Notes under the pieces: generated by a model
Database searches by the model: none
The model's input: the letters and a program-made list of their open reading frames with translations, nothing else
Told to the model about the DNA's origin: nothing
Assembly (NCBI GenBank): GCA_017880805.1
Contig: JADGRP010000178.1
Location: 1 to 34,463, forward strand
Length of the DNA stretch: 34,463 nucleotides
Direction of reading: 5' to 3'
Source: Burkholderiales bacterium
GTDB taxonomy: Bacteria > Pseudomonadota > Gammaproteobacteria > Burkholderiales > Casimicrobiaceae
Translations under genes and position numbers: made by a program
Shown: one piece after another, positions 16,668 to 27,302 of the stretch
Layout of the letters: each line of letters opens with the position of its first letter
Position numbering within the stretch: the first letter of the stretch is position 1

Positions 16668-17471
16668 TCACATCTGGCGAAATCGATGCGCGAATGCGCG
16701 GCTTACCACCAGGGTCTCCGGACGAGCCTTGAGCTTGATCACCGTGCGGCCTCCCAGATCCCGGGTGGTCGCGGCGACGTGAGCGACGTTGACGATGGTG
16801 CCGCGGTGGATCTGCCAGAAGCGCTGAGGATCGAGCTGATCGCCCAGTTCGCGCAGCGACGTTCGGATCAAGGCCTCGCCGTCGGCAGTGAAGACGCTGG
16901 TGTATTTGTCGTTGGCCTGGAAATAGCTGACGTCGTCGACGGCGATCAGCCGTACCTGATTGCCGACGGAAGCACGAATCCACACCAGCCGCTCCGGCGC
17001 GCCGCCGGCAGCTCCCGCGAGTCCCGGAAGTTCTGGCAACATGCGCGCCAGCGCGTCGAGCGTGCTCTTCAGCTCGGCGGAGGCGGCGGGCGTTTTCAGC
17101 CGCTCGCGCAAACGGCGGATCGTTTCCACGAGCCGCTCGTCGGTGACCGGCTTGAGCAGGTAGTCGACCGCCGCATGCTCGAATGCCTCGAGCGCGTACT
17201 GGTCGTAGGCAGTTACGAACACGATATGCACGCCTTCCTCCGCGCGGCGCGCCACCTCCAGTCCGGTCAGGCCCGGCATGCGAATGTCGAGGAACAGGAT
17301 GTCGGGATCATGCTCTTCGATGAGTCGCAACGCCTCTGCGCCGTTGGCCGCAATGCCGGCGACCTGCAGCTCGGGCCACGCCTTCGCGAGCTTTTCTGCC
17401 AGGTACGACGCGAGCCGAGGTTCGTCGTCGGCGATGATGGCGCGCGGCGCACCGTCGCGCGTCGTGCTCAC
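16668..17471 (-). CDS. LytTR-family response regulator (AlgR/LytR type)
   Basis: The 267-residue protein has an N-terminal receiver domain (ADDE at 14-17, phosphoacceptor D62 in LFLDIRMPG, T88, K108 in LLKP) and a C-terminal LytTR DNA-binding domain at about 165-265 (VGNQVRLIAVDDVSYFQAND, FWQIHRGTIVNVAHV). LytTR domains bind direct-repeat sites upstream of regulated genes. The start is GTG and overlaps the kinase stop codon by 4 nt (GTGA), so translation is coupled and the two form a cognate pair. Targets are not evident; virulence, alginate, lysis and carbon-starvation systems all use this type. Confidence 0.95.
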   Translation of the reverse strand: MSTTRDGAPRAIIADDEPRLASYLAEKLAKAWPELQVAGIAANGAEALRLIEEHDPDILFLDIRMPGLTGLEVARRAEEGVHIVFVTAYDQYALEAFEHAAVDYLLKPVTDERLVETIRRLRERLKTPAASAELKSTLDALARMLPELPGLAGAAGGAPERLVWIRASVGNQVRLIAVDDVSYFQANDKYTSVFTADGEALIRTSLRELGDQLDPQRFWQIHRGTIVNVAHVAATTRDLGGRTVIKLKARPETLVVSRAFAHRFRQM

Positions 17472-18640
17472 GCCGGCTGCTCTTCCGTCAGCATCGGCAG
17501 CTCGATCGTAACCCTTGTCCCGGGCTGCCGGTCTTCAATGGCCAGCGTTGCGTGCGTGCCATGCATCGTCGACAGCCGCGCGCGGAGATTGGCGAGCCCG
17601 AGACCCGTCGAGCCGGCCGCACGGGTCGCGCGAACGCCGAGCCCGTTGTCGGTCACGGCAAGCAACAGCCTGTCGCCCTGACGCCGCGCGGTAACGCTGA
17701 CTTCGCCGCCGGCGATCTTGGGCTCGAGACCGTGCTTGATGGCGTTCTCGACGACCGGCTGCAACAGCATCGGCGGCAACGGCAGGCCGCTAAGCTCGGG
17801 CGGCACATCGATCCGATACGACAGCCGCGAGCCCATGCGCAGCACGATGAGATCGAGATAGGCGCGCAGCAGCTCGACCTGCCGCCCCAGCGTCGCCTCG
17901 GCGCTGCCGGTGGCAGCGGCGGCCCGGCGCAGATAGTCGATCAAGCGCTCGATCATATGCTTGGCGGTTGCCGGCTCGGCGTCGATCAGGGTGATCACGT
18001 TGGCCAGGGTGTTGTACAGAAAATGCGGTTCGATCTGCGCTTCGAGTAGCTGGAGCTGCGCGACACGAGTCTGTTTTTCGGCGGCTTCGACGCGCGCCCG
18101 TTCGCGCTGGAACTCCATCTCCGCTGTTGCCTGCCGCTCGCGCGCAAAAAAGATAGTCGCGAGCGTTGCCGAGATGATCAGGCTCAACAACAGAATGGAA
18201 GTCGCGCCCTCAGGCGAGAGGACCGATGTCCAAAGCTGTGGCCAATCGAGCAGCGCGGAGCCGAGCGCGTAGCCGGCGAAAACGCCGATGATGGAAACAA
18301 TTGAATAGTAGAACGCGCGCGCCGCGAACGAAGCGTCTTGCAGCCAGCGGCCGACCAGACGCCGGCCAAGCGCAAAACCGCCATGAATGAAAAACCCGAT
18401 GCAGTTGGCCACGACCAGATTGACCCAGAGTACCCGCATCAAATGCACGTGAGGATCGAAAATGATCCAGAAGGCCGCGAACACGGCGGCGAATATCGTG
18501 TTCCAGATCAGCGTGTAGACGATGCCGCGCCCAGGGAATGGCTTGATGCGCCCGAAAAACGGAATCAGGTTCAGCGGATGGCCCGAATTCCCGCCGAGCT
18601 TTGAGTCGCACGCAGGGTTGGATCGATCGGCTGTCAGCAT
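17468..18640 (-). CDS. LytS/AlgZ-type membrane sensor histidine kinase
   Basis: With ATG 18640 as start (GAAGGG 7 nt upstream) the protein has 390 residues. Four hydrophobic segments form an N-terminal membrane sensor without a large external domain. A coiled-coil linker (AEMEFQRERARVEAAEKQTR) leads to the His_kinase domain with phosphoacceptor H206 in QIEPHFLYNTLANV. The ATPase N box is PVVENAIKHGLEP and the G box is STGLGLANLRARL. This is the HPK8/LytS family, always paired with LytTR regulators, as found here by the 4-nt overlap with the next gene. A longer frame to 18772 lacks a good ribosome-binding site. Confidence 0.94.
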   Translation of the reverse strand: MLTADRSNPACDSKLGGNSGHPLNLIPFFGRIKPFPGRGIVYTLIWNTIFAAVFAAFWIIFDPHVHLMRVLWVNLVVANCIGFFIHGGFALGRRLVGRWLQDASFAARAFYYSIVSIIGVFAGYALGSALLDWPQLWTSVLSPEGATSILLLSLIISATLATIFFARERQATAEMEFQRERARVEAAEKQTRVAQLQLLEAQIEPHFLYNTLANVITLIDAEPATAKHMIERLIDYLRRAAAATGSAEATLGRQVELLRAYLDLIVLRMGSRLSYRIDVPPELSGLPLPPMLLQPVVENAIKHGLEPKIAGGEVSVTARRQGDRLLLAVTDNGLGVRATRAAGSTGLGLANLRARLSTMHGTHATLAIEDRQPGTRVTIELPMLTEEQPA

Positions 18641-18844
18641 GGCAGTGCCCTTCGTTGAATCTCCATGTGCGGCGATACGCCGGCCCCGTTGGAGTTCCCA
18701 GTGTCCGGGCGACACGACAGCCCCGCAAGCAGGCGTGCGACGAACCGGCGGGCAGTGGTGTCGAAACGGCATCTGCCGGCGTCAGCAGCAACGCTACGGC
18801 GGTGCACGCGCAGGCCACCGCCGCAGGCGCCGCCCCGCGCCTGG

Positions 18845-19453
18845 TCAGTCGCGGGGCGGCGCGCCCTCGAACCGGATCGGACCCTGCAAAGCCGGCCACC
18901 TGCCCGTCCTGCCAACATAAAACGCGGCGATGGCCGCCATATCCCGCGCCGGATCGCCGCTCAGGTCCAGATAGCCTCCGACACCAACTTCCCGGCTCGG
19001 GTAGTCGATAAACGCCAGCGCAAGAGGGACCTTTGCCGCGAGTGCCAGGTGATAAAACCCCGAACGCCAGTGTTCGGCGCGCTGGCGGGTGCCCTCGGGC
19101 GCGAGCGCGAGCAAGAAGCGATCGTGGGCCGAGAATTCCTCGGCAAGCCGCGCGATGGATCCGGTCGGCTCGCTGCGATTGACTGCAATGCCGCCCCAGC
19201 CCCGGAATAGGCGCCCCAGCGGCGCGTGAAACAGCGAATCCTTGCCAACCCAATGTACGTCGAATTCGAGCGCCCATTTCGCCAACAATCCGATAATGAA
19301 ATCCCAGTTCGACGTATGCGGGTAGAAAATGATGACCGCCTTCTCCGGTATCGGCCGCGCGACTACGACCCGCCAGCGGCAAAGCGCGAGCACGTTGACC
19401 GCAAGCCGCGCGCGCGGGCTCGCGCCGGCTGGATGTCCGTCGATGGCGGGCAT
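18845..19453 (-). CDS. PlsC-like 1-acyl-sn-glycerol-3-phosphate acyltransferase
   Basis: The 202-residue protein has acyltransferase motif I as PHTSNWDF (H46, D51), the HX4D catalytic pair, and motif III as APEGTR (E120-R122). VNRSE at 91-95 matches the motif II region. The family transfers an acyl chain to lysophosphatidic acid or related lipids at the inner membrane, but this short version lacks an obvious N-terminal membrane helix. It belongs to a group often annotated only as glycerol acyltransferase, and the exact acceptor is uncertain. The start at 19453 is one choice; the open frame extends to 19603, overlapping the divergent ferredoxin gene. No good ribosome-binding site helps decide. 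Confidence 0.85.
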   Translation of the reverse strand: MPAIDGHPAGASPRARLAVNVLALCRWRVVVARPIPEKAVIIFYPHTSNWDFIIGLLAKWALEFDVHWVGKDSLFHAPLGRLFRGWGGIAVNRSEPTGSIARLAEEFSAHDRFLLALAPEGTRQRAEHWRSGFYHLALAAKVPLALAFIDYPSREVGVGGYLDLSGDPARDMAAIAAFYVGRTGRWPALQGPIRFEGAPPRD

Positions 19454-19487
19454 GGGGGCGAACGGCAATGTGGGCAAGCTACGATGT

Positions 19488-19508
19488 TGGCAAGTGAGTG
19501 GCAAGTGA
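19488..19508. promoter_or_regulatory. Tandem 10-bp direct repeat, 11-bp period, in the plsC-like/rnfB spacer
   Basis: TGGCAAGTGA occurs twice, at 19488-19497 and 19499-19508. An 11-bp step places both copies on the same helix face, as in binding sites for direct-repeat regulators. A third related piece, TGGGCAAGCT, lies at 19471-19480. A TAGAAT hexamer at 19554-19559 is a possible -10 box for the ferredoxin gene, only 6 nt before its ATG. Confidence 0.35.
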
Positions 19509-19565
19509 CGAAGCGGCTTTCGAGTGTAGCAAACGAAGGCTGCGGGTCGACGGTAGAATAACGTC

Positions 19566-20186
19566 ATGCCTCGCGCACTCATTACCGTTGCCGCCGATGC
19601 CATCGATGCATTGCTGCCACAGACGCAATGCCGACGCTGCGGCTACGAGAGCTGCCGCGCCTACGCTGAAGCGGTTGCCGCCGGCGACGCGCCGATCAAT
19701 CGATGCCCTCCCGGCGGCGACGAAACGGTCGCCGCGCTTGCGGACTTGCTCGACACGCCGGCGCTTGCGATCGACGAAAGCTGCGGAGTCACGTCGCCGC
19801 TGGTCATCGCCCGCATCGATGAAGCGTCCTGCATCGGATGCACGCTTTGCATGCAGGCGTGTCCGACCGACGCGATCGTCGGCGCAGCGAAGCTGATGCA
19901 CACCGTCATTTCCGATCGCTGTACCGGGTGCGAATTGTGCCTGCCTCCCTGCCCCGTCGATTGCATCGCGATGCTGCCTGCGGCACGCGTATGGAGTACC
20001 GCCGACGCCGAACGCGCACGCCAGCACTTCATGGCGCGCAATGCGCGCCTCGCGACCAGTTCACGCAAGCGCGAGCAGAACCTTGCGCCGCCCGACGCAA
20101 CGCGACAGCGCCGGCGGGCTGCGGTCGATGCCGCATTGGCGCGCGCCCGGTCGCGGCGCGCGGCTCGTTCCGTCGCGGGCACGTGA
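19566..20186 (+). CDS. rnfB: RnfB/RsxB-like ferredoxin with three Fe-S motifs
   Basis: The 206-residue protein starts with an Fe-S domain of the RnfB type (C22, C25, C30, C47 in [10 protein letters not shown] and NRCPPGG). Two ferredoxin-type 4Fe-4S motifs follow ([12 protein letters not shown] at 89-100; [12 protein letters not shown] at 119-130), then a basic tail. RnfB normally feeds electrons in the Rnf/Rsx membrane complex, but the N-terminal membrane anchor of true RnfB is missing and no rnfACDGE genes are near. A stand-alone soluble RsxB-like ferredoxin just before nth is a recurring arrangement in betaproteobacteria. No Shine-Dalgarno precedes the ATG. A 7-bp gap to nth implies one transcript. 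Confidence 0.88.
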   Translation: MPRALITVAADAIDALLPQTQCRRCGYESCRAYAEAVAAGDAPINRCPPGGDETVAALADLLDTPALAIDESCGVTSPLVIARIDEASCIGCTLCMQACPTDAIVGAAKLMHTVISDRCTGCELCLPPCPVDCIAMLPAARVWSTADAERARQHFMARNARLATSSRKREQNLAPPDATRQRRRAAVDAALARARSRRAARSVAGT

Positions 20187-20193
20187 GCGTGCA

Positions 20194-20853
20194 GTGAACG
20201 CATCGAAGCGCCTGGAGATTTACACCCGACTGCGGCGGCAGAATCCGAATCCGCGCAGCGAACTGCAATACCGGACCCCGTTCGAGTTATTGGTCGCCGT
20301 CGTGCTCTCGGCACAGGCGACCGACAAGAGCGTCAACCTCGCCACGGCCAAACTTTTTCCCGTGGCGAATACACCGAAAGCGATAGTCAAGCTCGGCGAA
20401 GCGCGGCTCATTCCGTACATTCAAACCATCGGATTGTTTCGCACCAAGGCGAAGAATGTCGTCGCGCTGTCCCGGCAATTGATCGCCGAGCACGCGGGCG
20501 ATGTGCCTTCCGACCATGACGCGCTCACCAGGCTGCCGGGCGTCGGCCGCAAGACGGCCAACGTCGTCTTGAACGTCGCGTTCGGTCAGCCCACGATCGC
20601 CGTCGACACCCATATCTTCCGCGTCGCCAATCGCACCGGCCTGGCGCCGGGCAAGAACCCGGACGAGGTCGAGCGCAAGCTGGTCAAGTTCACGCCGGAC
20701 GAATTCCGTCACGATGCGCATCACTGGCTGATTCTGCACGGGCGCTACACCTGTCAGGCGCGGCTTCCCCGCTGCTGGCAATGCACCATCGCCGACCTGT
20801 GCGAATTCCGTCACAAGAATCTCGTGCCGCCGTCACCCCCGAAAGGAGGTTGA
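20194..20853 (+). CDS. nth: Endonuclease III, DNA glycosylase/AP lyase
   Basis: The 219-residue enzyme removes oxidised pyrimidines and cuts the abasic strand. The helix-hairpin-helix is LPGVGRKTANVVLNVAFG with catalytic K120; catalytic D138 lies in AVDTHIF; the 4Fe-4S ligands are C187, C194, C197 and C203. These positions match the E. coli enzyme numbering exactly when the GTG at 20194 is used as start, which supports that start over the longer frame to 20041. It is the second gene after the RnfB-like ferredoxin. A bidirectional terminator follows. Confidence 0.97.
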   Translation: MNASKRLEIYTRLRRQNPNPRSELQYRTPFELLVAVVLSAQATDKSVNLATAKLFPVANTPKAIVKLGEARLIPYIQTIGLFRTKAKNVVALSRQLIAEHAGDVPSDHDALTRLPGVGRKTANVVLNVAFGQPTIAVDTHIFRVANRTGLAPGKNPDEVERKLVKFTPDEFRHDAHHWLILHGRYTCQARLPRCWQCTIADLCEFRHKNLVPPSPPKGG

Positions 20854-20885
20854 ACGCGCCTCGCGTGGTTGCACGCCGCAAATAA

Positions 20886-20909
20886 AAAAGGCGCCCGCAG
20901 GCGCCTTTT
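20886..20909. terminator. Bidirectional Rho-independent terminator between nth and the cytochrome genes
   Basis: A perfect stem GGCGCC (20890-20895)/GGCGCC (20900-20905) with a CGCA loop is flanked by an A-tract on the left and TTTT on the right. It can therefore stop both the plus-strand nth transcript and the minus-strand cytochrome transcript, which converge here. Confidence 0.88.
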
Positions 20910-20926
20910 CCTTGTGAGTTCGGCGA

Positions 20927-21256
20927 TCAGTGCTTGGTGACCAGCACCGCCGGCTGCGACGCGTAATACGCCGCGAGATTTTCGATTTCCTGCTTCGTCA
21001 GCTTGTCGACGAATCCGGCCATGATCGGATTCTTTCTCAAACCGGACTGGTAGTCGCGCAGCGCCTTGGCCAGATAGTCCGGATACTGGCCGCCGAGCTT
21101 GGGGTTGTCCGCAATCGGACTGTTGCCGTCCAGACCGTGGCAAGCCTGGCAGACCTGCTCAACCTTCGCGAGCGCTGCTTTGGGATCGGCGGCAGCGCAC
21201 GTCGTCGCGAAACAGAATGCGCACGAGGCGAGCAGGAATTGTGTGGCGGCTCTCAT
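20927..21256 (-). CDS. Small periplasmic cytochrome c (class I, c553/c4-half type)
   Basis: The 109-residue precursor has a signal peptide (to about residue 23) and one haem-binding site CQACH at 36-40. The distal Met ligand is probably in NPIMAGF at about 79-85. KLGGQYPDYLAKALRDYQSG and the terminal ENLAAYYASQ are typical of c4/c553-like single-haem cytochromes that shuttle electrons in the periplasm. The start at 21256 is the second of two adjacent ATGs, chosen by spacing from AGAGG. It follows the other cytochrome gene after 10 bp, so both are one transcript. A terminator lies just after the stop. Confidence 0.93.
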   Translation of the reverse strand: MRAATQFLLASCAFCFATTCAAADPKAALAKVEQVCQACHGLDGNSPIADNPKLGGQYPDYLAKALRDYQSGLRKNPIMAGFVDKLTKQEIENLAAYYASQPAVLVTKH

Positions 21257-21266
21257 CATCTGCCTC

Positions 21267-21620
21267 TTATTTGCTCGCGGTCTTGGGCGCCGCACCGGCG
21301 TAATAGGCGGCGAGGTCGGCAATGTCCTTGTCCGACAGCGACGTCGCGATGGCGCGCATCGACGGATGGCTGCGCGCCCCGCTCCTGTATTCCTGCAGCG
21401 CCTTGACGATGTAGGCCTCGTGCTGGCCGCCGAGCTTGGGCACCTTGTAGACCTCGGGAAACGCCGTGCGCCAGCCGGGTATGCCGTGACAGCCGATGCA
21501 CATCTGGATCTTCTGCGAGCCGGCAGCCGCGTCTCCCGCAGGCGGGCTTCCTTGTGCAGAGGCAAGCATCGGGAACAAGAGCGCGGCAGCACCCAGGCTG
21601 AAATACATCGCAGGAGTCAT
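21267..21620 (-). CDS. Small periplasmic cytochrome c (paralogue of the adjacent gene)
   Basis: The 117-residue precursor has a signal peptide ending near ASA at 20-22 and a single haem site CIGCH at 41-45, with a probable Met ligand in HPSMRAI. The body (KLGGQHEAYIVKALQEYRSG, DIADLAAYYAG) parallels its downstream neighbour, so the pair is probably a duplication, or the split equivalent of a dihaem c4 cytochrome. The stop codon TAA is followed directly by the GAGG that serves the next gene. Confidence 0.93.
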   Translation of the reverse strand: MTPAMYFSLGAAALLFPMLASAQGSPPAGDAAAGSQKIQMCIGCHGIPGWRTAFPEVYKVPKLGGQHEAYIVKALQEYRSGARSHPSMRAIATSLSDKDIADLAAYYAGAAPKTASK

Positions 21621-21720
21621 GTTCCCGAACTTTCGTGGCGCTTCCGCGGCGTAACGCTGCGGGAAGCAAAGTCCGACATTTTACGGGCTCGCCGCGAGCG
21701 CGGTCAAACGCGCGATCGCT

Positions 21721-22044
21721 TCATCGCTCGAGCAGGTCGCGTTTCGCCCTGACCGACTTCCACTCGTCGGCGTCGGGCGGCGCAGGCTTGCGTTCGATAA
21801 TGGGCTTCCAGAGTTTTGCCAGTTCGGCGTTCAGGCTCGTGAATGGCTTCTGATCGTCCGGAACGTCGTCCTCCGCGTAAATAGCTTCGACGGGGCACTC
21901 GGCAACGCAGAGCGTGCAATCGATGCATTCATCCGGATCGATGACCAGGAAATTGGGGCCTTCCCGGAAGCAGTCGACCGGGCAGACGTCAACGCAGTCG
22001 GTATACTTGCAGCGGATGCAGCTCTCTGTGACGACGTAGGTCAT
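21721..22044 (-). CDS. fdxA: FdxA-type 7Fe-8S ferredoxin
   Basis: The 107-residue protein starts [20 protein letters not shown] and has cysteines at 9, 12, 17, 21 and 25, then C40, C43, C46 and C50 in [13 protein letters not shown]. This is the Azotobacter ferredoxin I pattern, with one 3Fe-4S and one 4Fe-4S cluster and a long C-terminal extension. It is a low-potential cytosolic electron carrier. The start at 22044 fits the family N-terminus; the frame itself opens at 22092. On the minus strand a TAAAAT hexamer (22074-22079) about 30 nt upstream is a possible -10 box. It precedes the cytochrome pair by 100 bp on the same strand. Confidence 0.95.
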   Translation of the reverse strand: MTYVVTESCIRCKYTDCVDVCPVDCFREGPNFLVIDPDECIDCTLCVAECPVEAIYAEDDVPDDQKPFTSLNAELAKLWKPIIERKPAPPDADEWKSVRAKRDLLER

Positions 22045-22238
22045 TGCCGCGAATCCCTTGGTGCGGAGTGTCAATTTTAGCAAATCGCGCACGGGGTCAT
22101 CGGACAGATCGACTTGGCCGCTCCCCCATGCGCCACCATCGCCGCTTGCGCCGCGAGAATGTTTCCGCTAACGTAGCTCGAGGAGCCCGTTCCGGCCGTC
22201 TGCGACCCTAGCGCCGGCTCCCCCTTCAGCGAGGATCC

Positions 22239-22565
22239 ATGAGCGAAAATATCAAGCACGTCACCGACGCCACCTTTGACAGCGATGTGCTGAAGGCAGG
22301 CACCCCGGTGCTCGTTGATTATTGGGCGGAATGGTGCGGGCCCTGCAAGATGATCGCTCCCATCCTCGAGGACGTGGCCAAGGACTACGCGGGCCGGCTC
22401 ACCGTTGCCAAGATCGATATCGACTCCAACCCTGACGCCCCTGCCAAGTACGGCATTCGTGGCATCCCCACGCTGATCCTGTTCAAGGGCGGCCAGGTCG
22501 CGGCACAAAAGGTCGGGGCCCTGTCCAAATCGCAGTTGACGGCCTTTATTGACAGCCACCTTTGA
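22239..22565 (+). CDS. trxA: Thioredoxin 1
   Basis: The 108-residue protein has the active site WCGPCK (C33, C36) in [15 protein letters not shown], the buried D27 equivalent in LVDYW, and the cis-proline loop GIPTLILF. Length and sequence are standard for cytosolic thioredoxin, the reductant of ribonucleotide reductase, PAPS reductase and others. GCGAGGATCC precedes the ATG. A weak promoter candidate (TTGCGC at 22146-22151, 17 bp, TAACGT at 22169-22174) lies upstream. The trxA-rho-rpmE order is conserved in betaproteobacteria. Confidence 0.97.
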   Translation: MSENIKHVTDATFDSDVLKAGTPVLVDYWAEWCGPCKMIAPILEDVAKDYAGRLTVAKIDIDSNPDAPAKYGIRGIPTLILFKGGQVAAQKVGALSKSQLTAFIDSHL

Positions 22566-22725
22566 ACCCGTTAGGCTCCTAAGCCATTGAATTGCGTCCC
22601 GCGGCGCGTACCGCGCGCGTGACGTCTCATCAGCGCCGCTGAAGTTTTCCCCGGCGCTAACCTCCCAGATTGATTCGAGCGGCCTTTGCGCTGCGCCAGC
22701 TTCTCCCCCCGCGACCCGTCCACCT
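22566..22725 (+). promoter_or_regulatory. rho leader region with hairpins
   Basis: The 160 nt between trxA and rho contain no gene. A perfect 7-bp stem AGCGCCG (22632-22638)/CGGCGCT (22652-22658) encloses a 13-nt loop, and a shorter CGCGG/CCGCG hairpin lies upstream. In E. coli rho is autoregulated by Rho-dependent attenuation in its leader; a similar role here is inference. The last 60 nt are C-rich (a run of six C), as Rho-loading sites tend to be. Confidence 0.35.
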
Positions 22726-23985
22726 ATGCATCTGTCCGACCTCAAGTCCAAACCCGTCACAGAACTCGTCGAAATCGCCAATACCAACGAAATCGACGGC
22801 GCCAACCGCTTGCGCAAGCACGACCTGATTTTCGCGCTGTTGAAGAACCAGGCAAAAAAAGGCGAAAGCATCTTCGGCGACGGAACGCTCGAAGTGCTGC
22901 CCGACGGATTCGGGTTTCTCCGTTCTCCCGATACCAGTTATCTCGCCGGCACCGACGACATCTATATCTCCCCGTCGCAGATCCGCCGCTTCAATCTTCA
23001 CACCGGCGACACCATCGAAGGCGAGATCCGGACGCCCAAGGACGGCGAGCGTTATTTCGCGCTGGTCAAGGTCGACAAGGTCAACGGCGAGCCTCCGGAG
23101 AACGCCAAGAGCAAGATACTGTTCGAAAACCTGACGCCACTTTTTCCCGACGAGCCTTTGATCCTGGAGCGCGACATCAAGGCCGAGGAAAATATCACCG
23201 GCCGCATCATCGACATCGTCGCGCCGATCGGGAAGGGTCAGCGCGGGCTGCTGGTTTCCTCGCCCAAGTCCGGCAAGACGGTCATGCTGCAGCACGTGGC
23301 ACATTCGATCGCCGCGAACTACCCGGACGTCGTTCTAATTGTGCTGCTGATCGATGAACGCCCCGAGGAGGTGACCGAAATGCAGCGCTCGGTCCGTGGC
23401 GAAGTCGTGTCGTCGACCTTCGACGAACCCGCCACCCGCCATGTGCAGGTCGCCGAGATGGTGATCGAAAAAGCCAAGCGGCTGGTCGAGCACAAGAAAG
23501 ACGTCGTCATCCTGCTCGATTCGATTACCCGTCTGGCGCGCGCGTACAACACCGTCGTTCCCGCCTCGGGCAAAGTGCTTACCGGCGGCGTCGACGCCAA
23601 TGCATTGCAACGGCCGAAGCGCTTCTTCGGTGCGGCCCGCAATATCGAGGAAGGCGGCTCGCTGACCATCATCGCGACCGCGCTGATCGATACTGGCTCC
23701 CGCATGGACGACGTGATCTACGAGGAATTCAAGGGCACCGGCAACATGGAAATCCATCTCGACCGGCGCATGGCCGAGAAGCGCACCTATCCGGCGATCA
23801 ACGTCAACCGGTCGGGCACGAGAAAGGAAGAACTGCTGCTCAAGCAGGACGTGCTGCAAAAAGTCTGGGTGTTGCGCAAGCTCCTCTATCCGATGGATGA
23901 CCTGGAGGCCACCGAATTCCTGGTCGACAAGGTGAAACAGACCAAGAACAATGCCGAATTCTTCGACTCCATGCGCAGAGGATAG
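22726..23985 (+). CDS. rho: Transcription termination factor Rho
   Basis: The 419-residue protein matches Rho along its length: N-terminal helical domain, the primary RNA-binding OB fold with [14 protein letters not shown] (60-73) and [19 protein letters not shown], and Walker A SSPKSGKT at 178-185 with lysines at 181 and 184 as in E. coli. Walker B is [16 protein letters not shown], followed by the Q/R-loop [20 protein letters not shown]. Rho is a hexameric RNA helicase that ends transcription of untranslated RNA. The standard length and intact motifs indicate a functional gene. Confidence 0.98.
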   Translation: MHLSDLKSKPVTELVEIANTNEIDGANRLRKHDLIFALLKNQAKKGESIFGDGTLEVLPDGFGFLRSPDTSYLAGTDDIYISPSQIRRFNLHTGDTIEGEIRTPKDGERYFALVKVDKVNGEPPENAKSKILFENLTPLFPDEPLILERDIKAEENITGRIIDIVAPIGKGQRGLLVSSPKSGKTVMLQHVAHSIAANYPDVVLIVLLIDERPEEVTEMQRSVRGEVVSSTFDEPATRHVQVAEMVIEKAKRLVEHKKDVVILLDSITRLARAYNTVVPASGKVLTGGVDANALQRPKRFFGAARNIEEGGSLTIIATALIDTGSRMDDVIYEEFKGTGNMEIHLDRRMAEKRTYPAINVNRSGTRKEELLLKQDVLQKVWVLRKLLYPMDDLEATEFLVDKVKQTKNNAEFFDSMRRG

Positions 23986-24133
23986 CGTCCGCGCATTGCG
24001 GGTGTAGGCGGCAGCTTCTTCAGCTCCGCTCGGTGGGCACAATATCCTGGGTGGCTTGGCGTTCGCCCCAATGAATGTGCCCAAGTCCTTGAAAACGCAC
24101 CTACCGGCCCCATTTCTCCTCCGTGGCACGCGA

Positions 24134-24162
24134 TTGCATTGCACTGCAAAAAGCGCCATAAT
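24134..24162 (+). promoter_or_regulatory. Candidate sigma-70 promoter of rpmE
   Basis: TTGCAT (24134-24139), 17 bp, CATAAT (24157-24162), inside an unusually AT-rich patch of a GC-rich window. It lies about 100 bp before the rpmE ATG in a 278-bp spacer that shows no gene. The -10 matches consensus in five of six positions, the -35 in three. Confidence 0.5.
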
Positions 24163-24263
24163 TATATGGTTTACAGTCTCCGGCCGAAACCAATCCCTGC
24201 GGGGCCACGTTTTCCGGCGAGTATCCGGCCTTGCGAAGAGCGTGCCGGTCAGTGAGGTGTTCC

Positions 24264-24485
24264 ATGAAAACCAGCATTCATCCGCAATACAGCGAAATTC
24301 AGGTGACGTGCAGCTGCGGCAACACCTTCGCCACCCGTTCGACCGTCAACAAACCCCTGCACGTGGAAGTTTGTTCGGCGTGTCACCCTTTTTACACGGG
24401 CAAGCAGAAGATCGTCGACACCGCGGGACGCGTCGAGAAATTCCGGCAACGATACGCTTCCAAGACCGCCGCGCCCTCGGCGTGA
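24264..24485 (+). CDS. rpmE: Ribosomal protein bL31, zinc-binding (C+) form
   Basis: The 73-residue protein starts [16 protein letters not shown] and has four cysteines (C16, C18, C37, C40) that bind zinc, with the conserved [20 protein letters not shown]. This is the zinc-containing form; zinc-starved cells usually replace it with a cysteine-free paralogue repressed by Zur, which is not in this window. GAGG lies 6 nt before the ATG. A strong terminator follows. Confidence 0.97.
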   Translation: MKTSIHPQYSEIQVTCSCGNTFATRSTVNKPLHVEVCSACHPFYTGKQKIVDTAGRVEKFRQRYASKTAAPSA

Positions 24486-24510
24486 CGGGCCGGATCAGAA
24501 TGATCGCGTA

Positions 24511-24533
24511 AAGGCAGCTTCGGCTGCCTTTTT
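24511..24533 (+). terminator. Rho-independent terminator after rpmE
   Basis: A perfect 8-bp stem AAGGCAGC/GCTGCCTT with a UUCG tetraloop (24519-24522) is followed by TTT. It begins 26 bp after the rpmE stop and ends 27 bp before the next start codon. Confidence 0.93.
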
Positions 24534-24560
24534 CATTCCGGCCTTATTACGGCCCCCCGG

Positions 24561-27298
<2,738 letters not shown>

Positions 27299-27302
27299 AA
27301 CG

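Noticed and set aside
20840-20880. Perfect AAAGGAGGT at the end of nth followed by a tiny TTG/GTG-started frame
   Set aside because: The SD-like bases encode the natural C-terminus of endonuclease III, the candidate frames are 7-11 codons, and a terminator follows at once.
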